DNA of 26,497 nucleotides from Actinomycetota bacterium (GCA_947371865.1 CANBRH010000013.1:1-26497), one strand, 5' to 3'. Shown: positions 1-7,968, numbered from the stretch's first letter. The notes: generated by a model from the letters alone, not told the origin. Numbers and translations: made by a program.

Positions 1-161
1 TAGGCAGCAAAAGCGCCGGATTGCCACAACATGGCATCAACGAGAGTGGTCTTGCCATGGTCAACGTGAGCGATGATGGCGACGTTACGAAGTTCGTCGC
101 GCTTCTTCAGCTCGCCAGTGAGGTTTGGATTCTTTGGCTGAGCGAATTCAATGTTAGACAT
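1..161 (-). CDS. typA: TypA/BipA ribosome-associated GTPase (5' part only)
   Basis: Only the first 53 codons are in the window; the gene continues past position 1. TypA/BipA is a translational GTPase of the EF-G/LepA family that binds the 70S ribosome and helps ribosome assembly and stress adaptation. The visible residues include RNVAIIAHVDHGKTTLVDAML (about 25-44), which carries the P-loop AHVDHGKT (31-38) in the form used by this family. The ATG at 161 is chosen because it gives the usual short lead before the P-loop; an ATG at 180 is out of frame and soon meets a stop. No clear Shine-Dalgarno sequence precedes it. LepA has a similar P-loop, but the RNVAIIAHVDHGKTTLVD wording is typical of TypA. 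Confidence 0.9.
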   Translation of the reverse strand, partial: MSNIEFAQPKNPNLTGELKKRDELRNVAIIAHVDHGKTTLVDAMLWQSGAFAA

Positions 162-371
162 GTTAGATACCGACCCACATTTTCCGTTGATGGACCCAAA
201 AGGGTTACCTCGATGAGATTTTCTCGACTGGGATGCCCCAAGTCACAGCCTGAAGTTTAACGGAAGACAGGAAGTATTACCCAATTCCCGCCTGTACGGA
301 GAGCCAAAATGGCTATTTTCAGCGATTTCGAGTGAAACGTGGAGAGCACCAAGCAATCACCGGAAAGGCCA
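162..371. other. Intergenic gap between typA and ychF, no gene seen
   Basis: This 210-bp gap lies downstream of ychF and upstream of typA, both on the minus strand. It should hold the ychF transcript end and the typA promoter. I see only weak structure: a 4-bp stem with an AAAA loop at 194-205 and a 5-bp stem with a 3-nt loop at 303-315. Neither has a U-tract in the right direction. No convincing -35/-10 pair or coding frame was found. Confidence 0.4.
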
Positions 372-1445
372 CTAAACGTTAAAACGAAACTCCACAACGT
401 CGCCGTCGGCCATTACATAATCCTTGCCTTCCATACGGACCTTGCCGCGATGCTTTGCCTCTGTCATGGAACCAGCATCAATGAGATCTTGAAATGCCAC
501 AATCTCGGCTTTGATGAATCCCTTTTGAAAATCGGTATGAATAACACCGGCAGCAACTGGTGCGGTATCGCCTTTGTGAATGGTCCAGGCGCGCGCTTCT
601 TTAGGACCGGCGGTGAGATAGGTCTGCAAGCCCAATGTTTTAAACCCAACGCGAGCTAGCGTTGAGAGACCTGGTTCTTCTAATCCAATAGATTGCAAAA
701 GCTCTAGAGCATCGGCTTCATCGAGTTCAGCAAGTTCGGCTTCGGTCTTGGCATCGAGAAATATAGCTTCGGATGGCGCAACGAGCTTTTGAAGTTCGGT
801 GCGAAGTGATCCATCTTCTAGCTCTGCAGCATCAACATTAAAAACGTAGAGAAATGGTTTTGCGGTCATCAATTGCAATTCGCGGATAACTTCCAAATCA
901 ATCTTGGAACCATGCAGCAGTTTGCCGTCATTGAGATGAGCCTGTGCTTCTTTGACTACTTCAATCATCGCAGCACGATCTTTATTGATGCGAACTTCTT
1001 TTTCCAGACGTGGCAGAGCCTTTTCAATAGTCTGTAGATCGGCCAAACAGAGCTCAGTGGTGATGGTTTCGATATCTTGAGCAGGATCCACCTTGCCATC
1101 GACGTGTACGACATCGCCATCGGAGAAGACACGAATAACTTGGCAGATGGCATCGGTCTCGCGAATGTTGGCCAAGAATTTATTCCCCAAACCAGCGCCT
1201 TCCGAAGCACCTTTTACAATTCCAGCGATATCGACGAAGGACACCGGGGCGGGCAGGATTTTTTCAGAGCCAAAGATCTCAGCCAGCTGATTGAGGCGAC
1301 CATCCGGAACGGCCACGATGCCAACGTTGGGCTCAATAGTGGCAAAGGGATAGTTGGCGGCCAGGACGTTGTTCTTGGTCAAGGCATTAAAAAGGGTGGA
1401 CTTGCCGACGTTGGGCAGACCGACGATTCCGATAGATAGGCTCAC
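372..1445 (-). CDS. ychF: YchF/OLA1-type redox-regulated ATPase
   Basis: This is a universally conserved Obg-family P-loop NTPase that prefers ATP and is linked to ribosomes and stress responses. The 357-residue length is normal (about 363 in E. coli). Visible motifs are the P-loop GLPNVGKST (9-17), DIAG of switch II (72-75) followed by GIVKGASEGAGLGNKFL, and NVDA (203-206) in place of the GTPase-type NKxD, which is the YchF signature for ATP preference. The C-terminal TGS-type domain runs from about 270 and contains FQKGFIKAEIVAFQDLI. The start is a GTG at 1445; there is no Shine-Dalgarno sequence. A TAGGCT hexamer 9 nt upstream could be a -10 box of a leaderless message. It diverges from rmuC, with only 51 bp between the chosen starts. 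Confidence 0.96.
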   Translation of the reverse strand: MSLSIGIVGLPNVGKSTLFNALTKNNVLAANYPFATIEPNVGIVAVPDGRLNQLAEIFGSEKILPAPVSFVDIAGIVKGASEGAGLGNKFLANIRETDAICQVIRVFSDGDVVHVDGKVDPAQDIETITTELCLADLQTIEKALPRLEKEVRINKDRAAMIEVVKEAQAHLNDGKLLHGSKIDLEVIRELQLMTAKPFLYVFNVDAAELEDGSLRTELQKLVAPSEAIFLDAKTEAELAELDEADALELLQSIGLEEPGLSTLARVGFKTLGLQTYLTAGPKEARAWTIHKGDTAPVAAGVIHTDFQKGFIKAEIVAFQDLIDAGSMTEAKHRGKVRMEGKDYVMADGDVVEFRFNV

Positions 1446-1496
1446 GAGGAGTAGAGCCTACGCGTGATTGTCACCGCTTCCTGCCACGATAAGCCC

Positions 1497-2747
1497 ATGA
1501 GCACATCAACAAGCGTGATTATTGGCTTAGCCGCAGGGGTTCTCTTGGGCGTATTGGTCGGATTCCTTTGGGCAAAAGTTCGCCACCAATCCAGCGCTCT
1601 CGAGATTTCCACCTTGCAGCAAAAAATGGTGGCCAGCGAAGCCCAAATTTCCAATGATGCCAACACCATCAAAACCCTCAATGAACAATTGGCCACGATG
1701 CGAACCGAAGCCAGCCAGAGCACTCGTTTGGATGAAGCGCTCAATGCCGTTCGCGCCAATATGACCGCACTTACTCTCCAGGCCCAGGAAGCTGAAATCA
1801 AACGTGCATCGGGCGAGGCCAGCATCAAAACGCAGATGGAGTCCATGCGCTTGGGCAATGAAAACTTGCTCCGCGAAACCACCAAACTTGCCGGCGCGCT
1901 CTCTAATTCGCAGACTCGCGGAAAATATGGTGAGACGCAATTAGAGATGCTTCTGGAAAATTCTGGCCTTACAGAAGGTATCCATTTCTTCAAGCAGGAT
2001 TACCGCAGCAAAGATGCTGAGATCTCCAAGCCAGATATCAAGATTGCAATACCTGGGGGCAGTGAAATCTTTATCGACTCCAAATTTCCCTTCACCCGCT
2101 TTCTCGATGCAGTCGGCGAAAAAGATCCCGATGCTCGTGCCGAGCTTATGAAATTGCACGCCAAAGATTTGATGGGGCATGTCAACGCATTGGCCAAACG
2201 CGGCTACTCCGAGAGTCCGCTCTCCCCCGACTATGTCGTTCTCTTTGCACCCTTTGAATCCATCCTCTCCGAAGCGCTTGAGGCAGATCCGCAAATTCTC
2301 AATGCTGCTTTTGAAAAGGGAATCACTATTGCTACTCCGACAACAATGATGGCGTTGTTGCGCACCGTTGCCTTTGTCTTTAGCCAATCAGATATGGCAC
2401 ACAATGCCGCGACAATTAAAGAATTGGCGGGTGAACTCATAAAGCGCATTGGAAAGGTTCATAACAAAATTGCCAAACTGGGTACCAGTATCAAGTCCTC
2501 CGAGCGTGCTTTCAACGACTTGGTCCAGAGCGCTGAAACCAATATGTTGCGCCCAGCACGCAAGATGATCGGGCTGGGCGTTCCCACTGGCAACGCTAAG
2601 TTAAAGGCACTTGAAGGCGTCGATGATGAACTTCGATCGATTAAAATTACCCCAGAAATCAGCGCCGAAGACCTCTATGACGAGGATTTAGATTCTGAAG
2701 AGTTGGTTCTCGAAGAAATAGTGGAGAATGAGGGCCATGATGACTGA
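1497..2747 (+). CDS. rmuC: RmuC family DNA recombination protein
   Basis: RmuC proteins are membrane-anchored, coiled-coil proteins with a nuclease-like core; loss of E. coli rmuC raises recombination at inverted repeats. The 416-residue product starts with one membrane segment (about 6-25, SVIIGLAAGVLLGVLVGFLW), then a long Gln/Glu/Ala-rich coiled coil (about 30-115). The RmuC core follows, recognisable from RGKYGETQLEMLLENSGL, the IDSKFPFTRF motif, SPDYVVLFAPFES and the TPTTMMALLRTVAF block. The tail is strongly acidic. The ATG at 1497 is preferred because it places the membrane anchor directly at the N-terminus. A GTG at 1464 in frame would add 11 residues; a GAGGAG at 1446-1451 lies 12 nt before that GTG, so it cannot be excluded. 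The next gene overlaps its 3' end by a few bases. Confidence 0.9.
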   Translation: MSTSTSVIIGLAAGVLLGVLVGFLWAKVRHQSSALEISTLQQKMVASEAQISNDANTIKTLNEQLATMRTEASQSTRLDEALNAVRANMTALTLQAQEAEIKRASGEASIKTQMESMRLGNENLLRETTKLAGALSNSQTRGKYGETQLEMLLENSGLTEGIHFFKQDYRSKDAEISKPDIKIAIPGGSEIFIDSKFPFTRFLDAVGEKDPDARAELMKLHAKDLMGHVNALAKRGYSESPLSPDYVVLFAPFESILSEALEADPQILNAAFEKGITIATPTTMMALLRTVAFVFSQSDMAHNAATIKELAGELIKRIGKVHNKIAKLGTSIKSSERAFNDLVQSAETNMLRPARKMIGLGVPTGNAKLKALEGVDDELRSIKITPEISAEDLYDEDLDSEELVLEEIVENEGHDD

Positions 2748-3168
2748 GTTAAAACTTCCGGCCAAACCCATCAAGGGGCCTGGGCTCACAGTTGCTGGCG
2801 TCGTCATCCTGCAATTTCTTTTGATTCTCATCGTGCAAGTCTTTGAATACAAATTCACCAAAGTCGGCATAATTTCTGGAATCGGGATCACCATCGCATT
2901 TGCCGGTGGGCTCTATCTAGGTCGACCAGGTACATCATTTAGCGCGGTAGTAAATCCACCAATCGCCTTTCTTGTGGCCACAATTATTTCAATGGTCACC
3001 GTTGGCGGTTCTGGTTTGCATGTCACCAAAATTGGGCTCGATCTGGTCACCAGTTTGGCGGGAGTTGCACCATTTTTAGTCATTGGCGCAGCCATTGGGT
3101 GGCCAATTCATCTACTGAAAGCGCGTCGAGAAAACCCCAAAACCAGAGTTGAAACCACAAACGGTTAG
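2740..3168 (+). CDS. DUF6542-type small integral membrane protein
   Basis: This is a 142-residue membrane protein of unknown function. It has four predicted hydrophobic segments, at about residues 17-36, 43-60, 73-93 and 103-122, with a basic C-terminal tail. The pattern, and the position between the ychF/rmuC and ispH genes, fit the actinobacterial DUF6542 family. The start is uncertain: ATG codons lie at 2728, 2737 and 2740. The one at 2740 is chosen because GAGGG at 2730-2734 sits 5 nt before it. This start overlaps the rmuC stop codon region by 8 bp, which suggests translational coupling with rmuC. It converges with ispH, and the two genes overlap by 4 bp at their ends. Confidence 0.75.
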   Translation: MTELKLPAKPIKGPGLTVAGVVILQFLLILIVQVFEYKFTKVGIISGIGITIAFAGGLYLGRPGTSFSAVVNPPIAFLVATIISMVTVGGSGLHVTKIGLDLVTSLAGVAPFLVIGAAIGWPIHLLKARRENPKTRVETTNG

Positions 3169-4124
3169 TTAGCTTCTTTCGCTTCGCGAATATCTTTACG
3201 CAGCTCTGCCGGGATAGCAAAAAGTAAATGTTCTTCCATTGCAGTCACAGTCTCTACGTCGGAATAGCCGCGAGCCGCCAACCACTTGAGCAAGTCGGTT
3301 ACCAGAATTTCAGGGACCGAGGCGCCGCTGGTAACTCCAATGGTCTCAACCCCGTTCAACCATTCCTCTTGGACCTCTGCTGCAAAATCAATCAGATATG
3401 CCGCTTTTGCGCCGTACTCCAAGGAGACTTCTACTAAGCGAACAGAGTTAGAAGAGTTGACCGACCCCACAACTAAAACCAAATCAGATTGGGGAGCAAT
3501 CTCTTTAATCGCAACCTGACGATTTTGAGTGGCGTAGCAGATGTCATCGCTAGGTGGGTCTACCAGATTGGGGAAGCGCTTTCTCAGCGCCGCAACTGTT
3601 TCAAGGGTTTCATCAACGCTCAATGTGGTCTGCGAAAGCCATGCCACGCGATTGGGATCGCGAACTTGAACTTCGGCAATATGGTCCAGGCCATCTACGA
3701 CGGTGACATGGGAAAGCGCCTCACCTGCTGTGCCTTCGACCTCTTCGTGACCGGCGTGGCCAATGAGCAAAATATCCAAATCTTCAGCGGCAAAGCGTTT
3801 GACCTCGTGATGCACCTTAGTTACCAATGGACAAGTGGCATCAATAGTCTTCAAATTGCGGGCAGCGGCGTCGGCATGCACAGCGGGAGAAACACCGTGG
3901 GCGGAGAAGACCACAATCGCCCCTTCTGGCACTTCATCGGTTTCCTCAACAAAAATGGCACCACGGGATTCCAAAGTAGCTACTACATGCTTGTTATGGA
4001 CGATCTGCTTACGCACATAAACCGGGGCACCATAGAGTTCGAGCGACTTCTCAACCGTCACAACTGCCCGGTCAACGCCCGCGCAATATCCTCGGGGTGC
4101 CGCAAGAAGAACTTTCTTTGCCAT
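3165..4124 (-). CDS. ispH: 4-hydroxy-3-methylbut-2-enyl diphosphate reductase (IspH/LytB)
   Basis: IspH performs the last step of the MEP isoprenoid pathway, reducing HMBPP to IPP and DMAPP with a [4Fe-4S] cluster. The three cluster cysteines are present in their usual contexts: GYCAG (C14), DATCPLV (C98) and DDICYATQNRQ (C196). The active-site residues H43 (IVHNKHVV), H76 (SAHGVSP), H126 (GHAGHEEVEG) and E128 are also seen. The open frame extends to 4166, but the ATG at 4124 gives the normal MAKKVLLAAPRGYCAG start and has AGGA 8 nt upstream. Length is 319 residues. It diverges from xseA over 26 bp. Its product supplies precursors for the isoprenyl transferase encoded at 9742-10548. Confidence 0.97.
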   Translation of the reverse strand: MAKKVLLAAPRGYCAGVDRAVVTVEKSLELYGAPVYVRKQIVHNKHVVATLESRGAIFVEETDEVPEGAIVVFSAHGVSPAVHADAAARNLKTIDATCPLVTKVHHEVKRFAAEDLDILLIGHAGHEEVEGTAGEALSHVTVVDGLDHIAEVQVRDPNRVAWLSQTTLSVDETLETVAALRKRFPNLVDPPSDDICYATQNRQVAIKEIAPQSDLVLVVGSVNSSNSVRLVEVSLEYGAKAAYLIDFAAEVQEEWLNGVETIGVTSGASVPEILVTDLLKWLAARGYSDVETVTAMEEHLLFAIPAELRKDIREAKEAN

Positions 4125-4132
4125 GTCAGCAA

Positions 4133-4143
4133 TCCTATTAGGA
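4133..4143. promoter_or_regulatory. Palindrome giving Shine-Dalgarno sites to both ispH and xseA
   Basis: TCCTA-T-TAGGA is a perfect 5-bp inverted repeat with a single central base. On the plus strand its AGGA (4140-4143) is 7 nt before the xseA ATG at 4151. On the minus strand its AGGA (4136-4133) is 8 nt before the ispH ATG at 4124. A second perfect palindrome, GGATCGATCC (4141-4150), abuts xseA. Since both messages need this segment in their leaders, their promoters must lie inside or beyond each other's first codons. Confidence 0.6.
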
Positions 4144-4150
4144 TCGATCC

Positions 4151-5350
4151 ATGCTCGAAACTTCAAATGAGGCGCCGGTACCAGTACGCGTAGTTTCAGA
4201 GGCAGTAGGAGAGTACATCTCGAAATTGGGTCCCATCTGGATTGAAGGCGAACTCTCCGAAGTCACCGTTCGGCCTGGCGCCCAGATGGTCTTTATGCGC
4301 CTGCGCGATTCCAGCGCGGATATGAGCCTTCAAATCATGTGCCATCGCAGCGTTCTCGCAGCAGTGCAACCACTTGCTCCCAATGCCCGCGTCGTGGTTT
4401 ATTCCAAAGCTAGTTGGTATGCCAAGAGTGGCTCGCTCTCCTTTAGCGTTAAAGAGATTCGCCAGGTCGGAGTAGGTGAACTGCTCGCGCGAATTGAAGC
4501 CCTCAAAACTGTTCTCGCCGGTGAAGGCCTCTTTGATGCCGGGCGCAAACAATCCTTGCCGTTCCTGCCTCGAGCGGTTGGATTGATCTGCGGACGCAAC
4601 AGCGATGCTGAAAAGGATGTCGTTGAAAATGCCAAGCGGAGGTGGCCCTCAGTTCGTTTTGAGATTCGTGAAGTTGCGGTTCAGGGATCTGCTGCTGTGG
4701 TCGAAGTTTCGGCCGCCATACGCGAACTCGATGCCCATCCAGAGGTTGATGTCATCATCATTACCCGAGGCGGCGGCTCCTTCGAAGACCTACTCCCCTT
4801 CTCTGATGAGGGTCTGGTTCGATTGGCAGCGAATGCCACCACGCCGATTGTCAGCGCAATTGGCCATGAAAAAGATGCTCCACTACTTGATCTAGTTGCA
4901 GATTGGCGGGCATCGACTCCTACCGACGCCGGCAAGCGAGTGGTTCCAGATATGGGTGAAGAAGTCGCCAAGATTGCTGCCTTCCTGGACCGTGCTCGAC
5001 GACAGATCCATTCGACGCTAAGCCAAGAGAACGCTCGCATCGGCGCCCTGCGCGATCGTCCGGTTTTGAAAGAACCACTCACCATGATCAATTCACGCCA
5101 TGAGATCGTCACGGCGCTCTTGCATCGCTCCTTCCGAAGTATGGCCAGCCATATTGCCATCGGCGCCAAAGAAGTTAGCCACCTCGCAACCCAAGTTCGG
5201 ACACTTTCACCACAGGCCACATTGGACCGTGGATATGCCGTTGTCCAGCAGCAAGATGGCGCACTCCTGCGCAGCGCCCAGAATGTGATTCGTGGCCAGC
5301 GGCTACGAATTCGTCTCGCAGAGGGCGAAGCCACCGCCACCGCGGAGTAG
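4151..5350 (+). CDS. xseA: Exodeoxyribonuclease VII large subunit
   Basis: XseA is the catalytic subunit of Exo VII, which degrades single-stranded DNA from both ends and acts with several copies of XseB. The 399-residue protein has the N-terminal OB-fold (about 12-105, with GPIWIEGELSEVTVRPGAQMVFMRLRD). The catalytic domain contains RGGGSFEDLLPFSDE (206-220) and VSAIGHEKDAPLLDLVADWRASTPTDA (about 234-260), both family hallmarks. A coiled-coil stretch follows, and the C-terminal LDRGYAVV box is visible. The ATG at 4151 has AGGA 7 nt upstream inside the palindrome shared with ispH. xseB follows after 9 bp, so the two subunits are co-transcribed. Confidence 0.97.
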   Translation: MLETSNEAPVPVRVVSEAVGEYISKLGPIWIEGELSEVTVRPGAQMVFMRLRDSSADMSLQIMCHRSVLAAVQPLAPNARVVVYSKASWYAKSGSLSFSVKEIRQVGVGELLARIEALKTVLAGEGLFDAGRKQSLPFLPRAVGLICGRNSDAEKDVVENAKRRWPSVRFEIREVAVQGSAAVVEVSAAIRELDAHPEVDVIIITRGGGSFEDLLPFSDEGLVRLAANATTPIVSAIGHEKDAPLLDLVADWRASTPTDAGKRVVPDMGEEVAKIAAFLDRARRQIHSTLSQENARIGALRDRPVLKEPLTMINSRHEIVTALLHRSFRSMASHIAIGAKEVSHLATQVRTLSPQATLDRGYAVVQQQDGALLRSAQNVIRGQRLRIRLAEGEATATAE

Positions 5351-5359
5351 ATTAAGAAA

Positions 5360-5584
5360 ATGGTCGCGAAAGAAATTTCCTATGAATCTGCTCGAGATGA
5401 ACTTGCCGATGTTGTCGCCAAATTAGAAGGTGGCGCTACAACGCTAGAAGAATCATTAAAGTTGTGGGAGCGCGGTGAGGCATTGGCGAAAATCTGCCAA
5501 GAATGGCTCGATGGCGCTCGTAGCAAACTAGAAGAAGCCAGGCCGGGTTCGGTCAGTCAATCTATTGAAGAATCGGAAGAGTGA
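5360..5584 (+). CDS. xseB: Exodeoxyribonuclease VII small subunit
   Basis: This 74-residue protein matches XseB: ISYESARDELADVVAKLEGG followed by TTLEESLKLWERGEALAKICQEWLDGARSKLEEA, two helices that form a coiled-coil hairpin and wrap the XseA stalk. The pattern F/YExAxxELxxIVxxLEXG...LEESLxLyexGxxLxxxC is the family signature. The gene lies 9 bp after xseA, with a weak AAGAAA before the ATG. The C-terminal tail (GSVSQSIEESEE) is acidic and probably disordered. The fumarase gene starts one base after its stop codon. Confidence 0.95.
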   Translation: MVAKEISYESARDELADVVAKLEGGATTLEESLKLWERGEALAKICQEWLDGARSKLEEARPGSVSQSIEESEE

Positions 5585-5585
5585 A

Positions 5586-7238
5586 ATGCCTGAATTTTCA
5601 TATAGCGATCTCTTGCCGCTAGGCGAAGACACCACTGAATACCGCCTACTCAGCACTGAAGGTGTTTCCACTTTTGTCGCCGAAGGCATGGAGTTTCTCA
5701 AAGTAGAACCATCAGCGATTGAGAATTTAACATCAACTGCGATTCATGACATTTCGCACTACCTACGTAGTGAGCATCTGACACAACTTTCCAGCATCCT
5801 CGATGACAAAGAAGCCTCCCCAAATGATCGCTTTGTCGCGCTAGACCTATTGAAAAACGCCAACATCGCAGCAGGTGGCGTCTTGCCCATGTGCCAAGAC
5901 ACAGGTACTGCGCTAGTAATGGGTAAAAAAGGTCAGCGCACTCTTACATCCACGAAGGATGAAGAATCGATCGCGCGCGGGGTTTATGACGCCTTCACCA
6001 ATCTCAACCTTCGTTATTCGCAGATGGCTCCCATCACCACATGGGAAGAGAAGAACACTGGCAATAATTTGCCGGCACAGATCGAGATCTATTCAGATAA
6101 CGAACATCCGAACGAATACAACTTTCTCTTCATCGCTAAAGGTGGCGGCAGCGCCAACAAGTCTTATCTCTATCAAGAGACCAAAGCCGTTCTCAATCCC
6201 AAATCATTTATGAATTGGTTGGATGAGAAGCTGCGCTCGCTCGGGACCGCAGCCTGCCCGCCTTATCACTTGGCGATCGTCATCGGAGGCACATCTGCCG
6301 AGCACACAGTGAAGACCGCAAAACTGGCGAGCACTCACTACCTGGATAATTTGCCTACTTCTGGTGATGCCAAGACCGGCCACGGTTTCCGCGATAAAGA
6401 ATTAGAAGCCCAGGTCCTCGACCTCACCAGAACCCTAGGAATTGGCGCACAATTTGGCGGCAAATATTTCTGCCACGATGTACGCGTTGTGCGTCTGCCC
6501 CGACATGGCGCTTCTTTGCCTATTGCCATAGCCGTCTCGTGCTCGGCCGACCGCCAAGCTAAAGGCAAGATCACTAAAGAGGGCGTGTTCATTGAAAAAT
6601 TAGAGATGGATCCAGCCCACTTCCTGCCGGAGACCACCGATTCCCATCTCGATGACAATGTGGTTCATGTGGATCTCAATCAACCAATGGCTGCTGTTCT
6701 TGCCGAGCTCTCTAAGTACCCCATCAAGACCAGACTTTCGCTCAACGGAACTCTGATCGTTGGCCGCGACTTAGCCCATGCCAAGATCAAGGAAATCTTG
6801 GACTCTGGAAAGCCTATGCCAGATTATTTGAAGAGCCACGCTATCTATTACGCAGGTCCGGCAAAGACCCCCACTGGCTATGCCTCGGGTTCCTTTGGAC
6901 CCACAACCGCAGGTCGCATGGATTCCTACGTCGACCAATTTCAGGCAGCCGGTGGATCGATGATCATGCTGGCCAAGGGCAATCGCTCCAAAGCGGTAAC
7001 TGAGGCCTGCAAAACCCACGGCGGTTTCTACTTGGGCTCTATCGGTGGCCCTGCTGCCAGGTTGGCTCAAGATTGCATAAAGAAGGTCGAGGTCTTGGAT
7101 TACCCAGAATTAGGCATGGAAGCTATCTGGAAAATTGAGGTTGAAAATTTCCCAGCATTTATTGTCGTCGACGATAAGGGAAATGATTTCTTTGCTGAGA
7201 CCTCAAAGCCAATTCAGATTGGTAGCAAACCAGTTTAA
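5586..7238 (+). CDS. Class I fumarate hydratase (iron-sulfur type)
   Basis: The enzyme interconverts fumarate and malate in the TCA cycle using an oxygen-sensitive [4Fe-4S] cluster. The 550-residue length equals that of the single-chain FumA/FumB class. All three cluster cysteines are in expected contexts: PMCQDTGTA (C103), TAACPPYHLAIVIGG (C224) and SCSADRQAKGKI (C319). The N-terminal half is the alpha-type fumarase domain. The C-terminal half, from about residue 360, is the beta-type domain, with SLNGTLIVGRDLAHAKI and YAGPAKTPTGYASGSFGPTTAGRMDSY. The ATG at 5586 is preferred over an upstream TTG at 5565 because GGAAGAG lies just before it. It starts one base after xseB, so it is probably in the same operon. 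Its product class is clear, but fumA versus fumB naming is not meaningful here. Confidence 0.95.
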   Translation: MPEFSYSDLLPLGEDTTEYRLLSTEGVSTFVAEGMEFLKVEPSAIENLTSTAIHDISHYLRSEHLTQLSSILDDKEASPNDRFVALDLLKNANIAAGGVLPMCQDTGTALVMGKKGQRTLTSTKDEESIARGVYDAFTNLNLRYSQMAPITTWEEKNTGNNLPAQIEIYSDNEHPNEYNFLFIAKGGGSANKSYLYQETKAVLNPKSFMNWLDEKLRSLGTAACPPYHLAIVIGGTSAEHTVKTAKLASTHYLDNLPTSGDAKTGHGFRDKELEAQVLDLTRTLGIGAQFGGKYFCHDVRVVRLPRHGASLPIAIAVSCSADRQAKGKITKEGVFIEKLEMDPAHFLPETTDSHLDDNVVHVDLNQPMAAVLAELSKYPIKTRLSLNGTLIVGRDLAHAKIKEILDSGKPMPDYLKSHAIYYAGPAKTPTGYASGSFGPTTAGRMDSYVDQFQAAGGSMIMLAKGNRSKAVTEACKTHGGFYLGSIGGPAARLAQDCIKKVEVLDYPELGMEAIWKIEVENFPAFIVVDDKGNDFFAETSKPIQIGSKPV

Positions 7239-7267
7239 TTTCGGGTGGCTACAGGTGTGCTCTGGGT

Positions 7268-7915
7268 TTAGTAATAACCCGAGCGATGCTTCTTGGCCAA
7301 GGCATTACATGGAGTGTTGTAGCGGACCTTGATGTAATTAAGCCCCCACTTGAGTTGGGTAACAGGATTGGTACGCCAATCTAGAGCGACGCTCTCCATC
7401 TTGTTGGCCGGGTATGCCTGGGCAATTCCGTGGGCGCCAGTTCGGCTATTTCTTGCCTTGTAGTTCCAGTGGCTTTCGCCGTTCCAGAGTGCGGTTAAAC
7501 AGCCAACTTGGCCGGCGCTCCATTTGTACTTTTGTGCAATCAACAACTTCGCCACTTGCTTGGCGCCTGCTGGGGTTTTTGCTAATTCAACTTGGCGAGC
7601 GGCAATGGAGACGAGAGCAATCTCCTTGGCATTAACGGATGCGACTGCCGAAAAACTGGTAAGGCCGGGCGAGAGTTCGGTGAGGATTGGGGCTGCCACC
7701 ACGGGGACTGCTGGATCAGAGGGGCTTGCAGGATCAGAGGGGCTAGAAGGGCTAGCTGGATCGGCCGGTGAATTGACGACGGTGGTATCTGGGATAGTCA
7801 CCAACTTCTCGAGGTTGACCTGGGCAAAGGTGGAGTCCACAGCGGACATAACCCAAACAAGGAAAGCAGCGCCGATGGCTAGGCGGGTCCGACGGTTCTG
7901 TAACTGGCGCAGCAT
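7268..7915 (-). CDS. Secreted lytic-transglycosylase-like cell wall protein
   Basis: This 215-residue exported protein has three parts. A signal peptide (1-31: basic start, hydrophobic IGAAFLVWVMSAV, FAQ end) is followed by a Pro/Ser/Asp/Ala-rich linker (49-76), encoded by short DNA repeats. The C-terminal domain (about 125-215) contains LTALWNGESHW, TGAHGIAQAYPANKM, NPVTQLKWGLNYIKVRYNTPCNA and the GYY end. That domain is the SLT/lysozyme-like fold found in actinobacterial transglycosylase-like and aggregation-promoting-factor proteins; E147 in GESHW is the likely catalytic acid. C139 and C203 could form a disulfide. The ATG at 7915 is chosen over a longer frame to 8062 because AGGAG lies 5 nt upstream and the signal peptide starts there. 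A long structured leader and a 10-bp tandem repeat precede it. It converges with the fumarase gene. Confidence 0.82.
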   Translation of the reverse strand: MLRQLQNRRTRLAIGAAFLVWVMSAVDSTFAQVNLEKLVTIPDTTVVNSPADPASPSSPSDPASPSDPAVPVVAAPILTELSPGLTSFSAVASVNAKEIALVSIAARQVELAKTPAGAKQVAKLLIAQKYKWSAGQVGCLTALWNGESHWNYKARNSRTGAHGIAQAYPANKMESVALDWRTNPVTQLKWGLNYIKVRYNTPCNALAKKHRSGYY

Positions 7916-7920
7916 TGGCT

Positions 7921-7968
7921 CTCCTTCCTTCTCTTTGCTTCTCTTTGCTTCTCTTTGCTTCTTGCTTC
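7921..7968. repeat. 10-bp tandem repeat beside the transglycosylase ribosome binding site
   Basis: Three exact copies of CTCTTTGCTT occupy 7931-7960 on the plus strand. A degenerate copy (8 of 10 bases) sits at 7921-7930, and a shortened one, CTTGCTT, at 7961-7967. On the minus strand the unit is AAGCAAAGAG, and the degenerate copy AAGGAAGGAG is the Shine-Dalgarno region of the gene starting at 7915. Copy number changes would alter the leader length just upstream of the ribosome binding site. Confidence 0.85.

Noticed and set aside
303..315. Small hairpin AGCCA-AAA-TGGCT between typA and ychF
   Set aside because: The 5-bp stem has no U-tract in the minus direction needed to terminate ychF; too weak to call.
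3489..4193. Long plus-strand open frame antisense to ispH (234 codons)
   Set aside because: It runs opposite an unmistakable ispH coding frame, is rich in residues typical of frame shadows and has no recognisable domain.
4681..5340. Long minus-strand open frame antisense to xseA (219 codons)
   Set aside because: It is very rich in Arg, Ser and Trp with no family pattern, as expected for the reverse strand of the xseA coding sequence.
7712..7760. Short direct repeats (GGATCAGAGGGGCT units) inside the transglycosylase gene
   Set aside because: They simply encode the repetitive Ser-Pro-Asp-Ala linker, so no separate element is needed to explain them.
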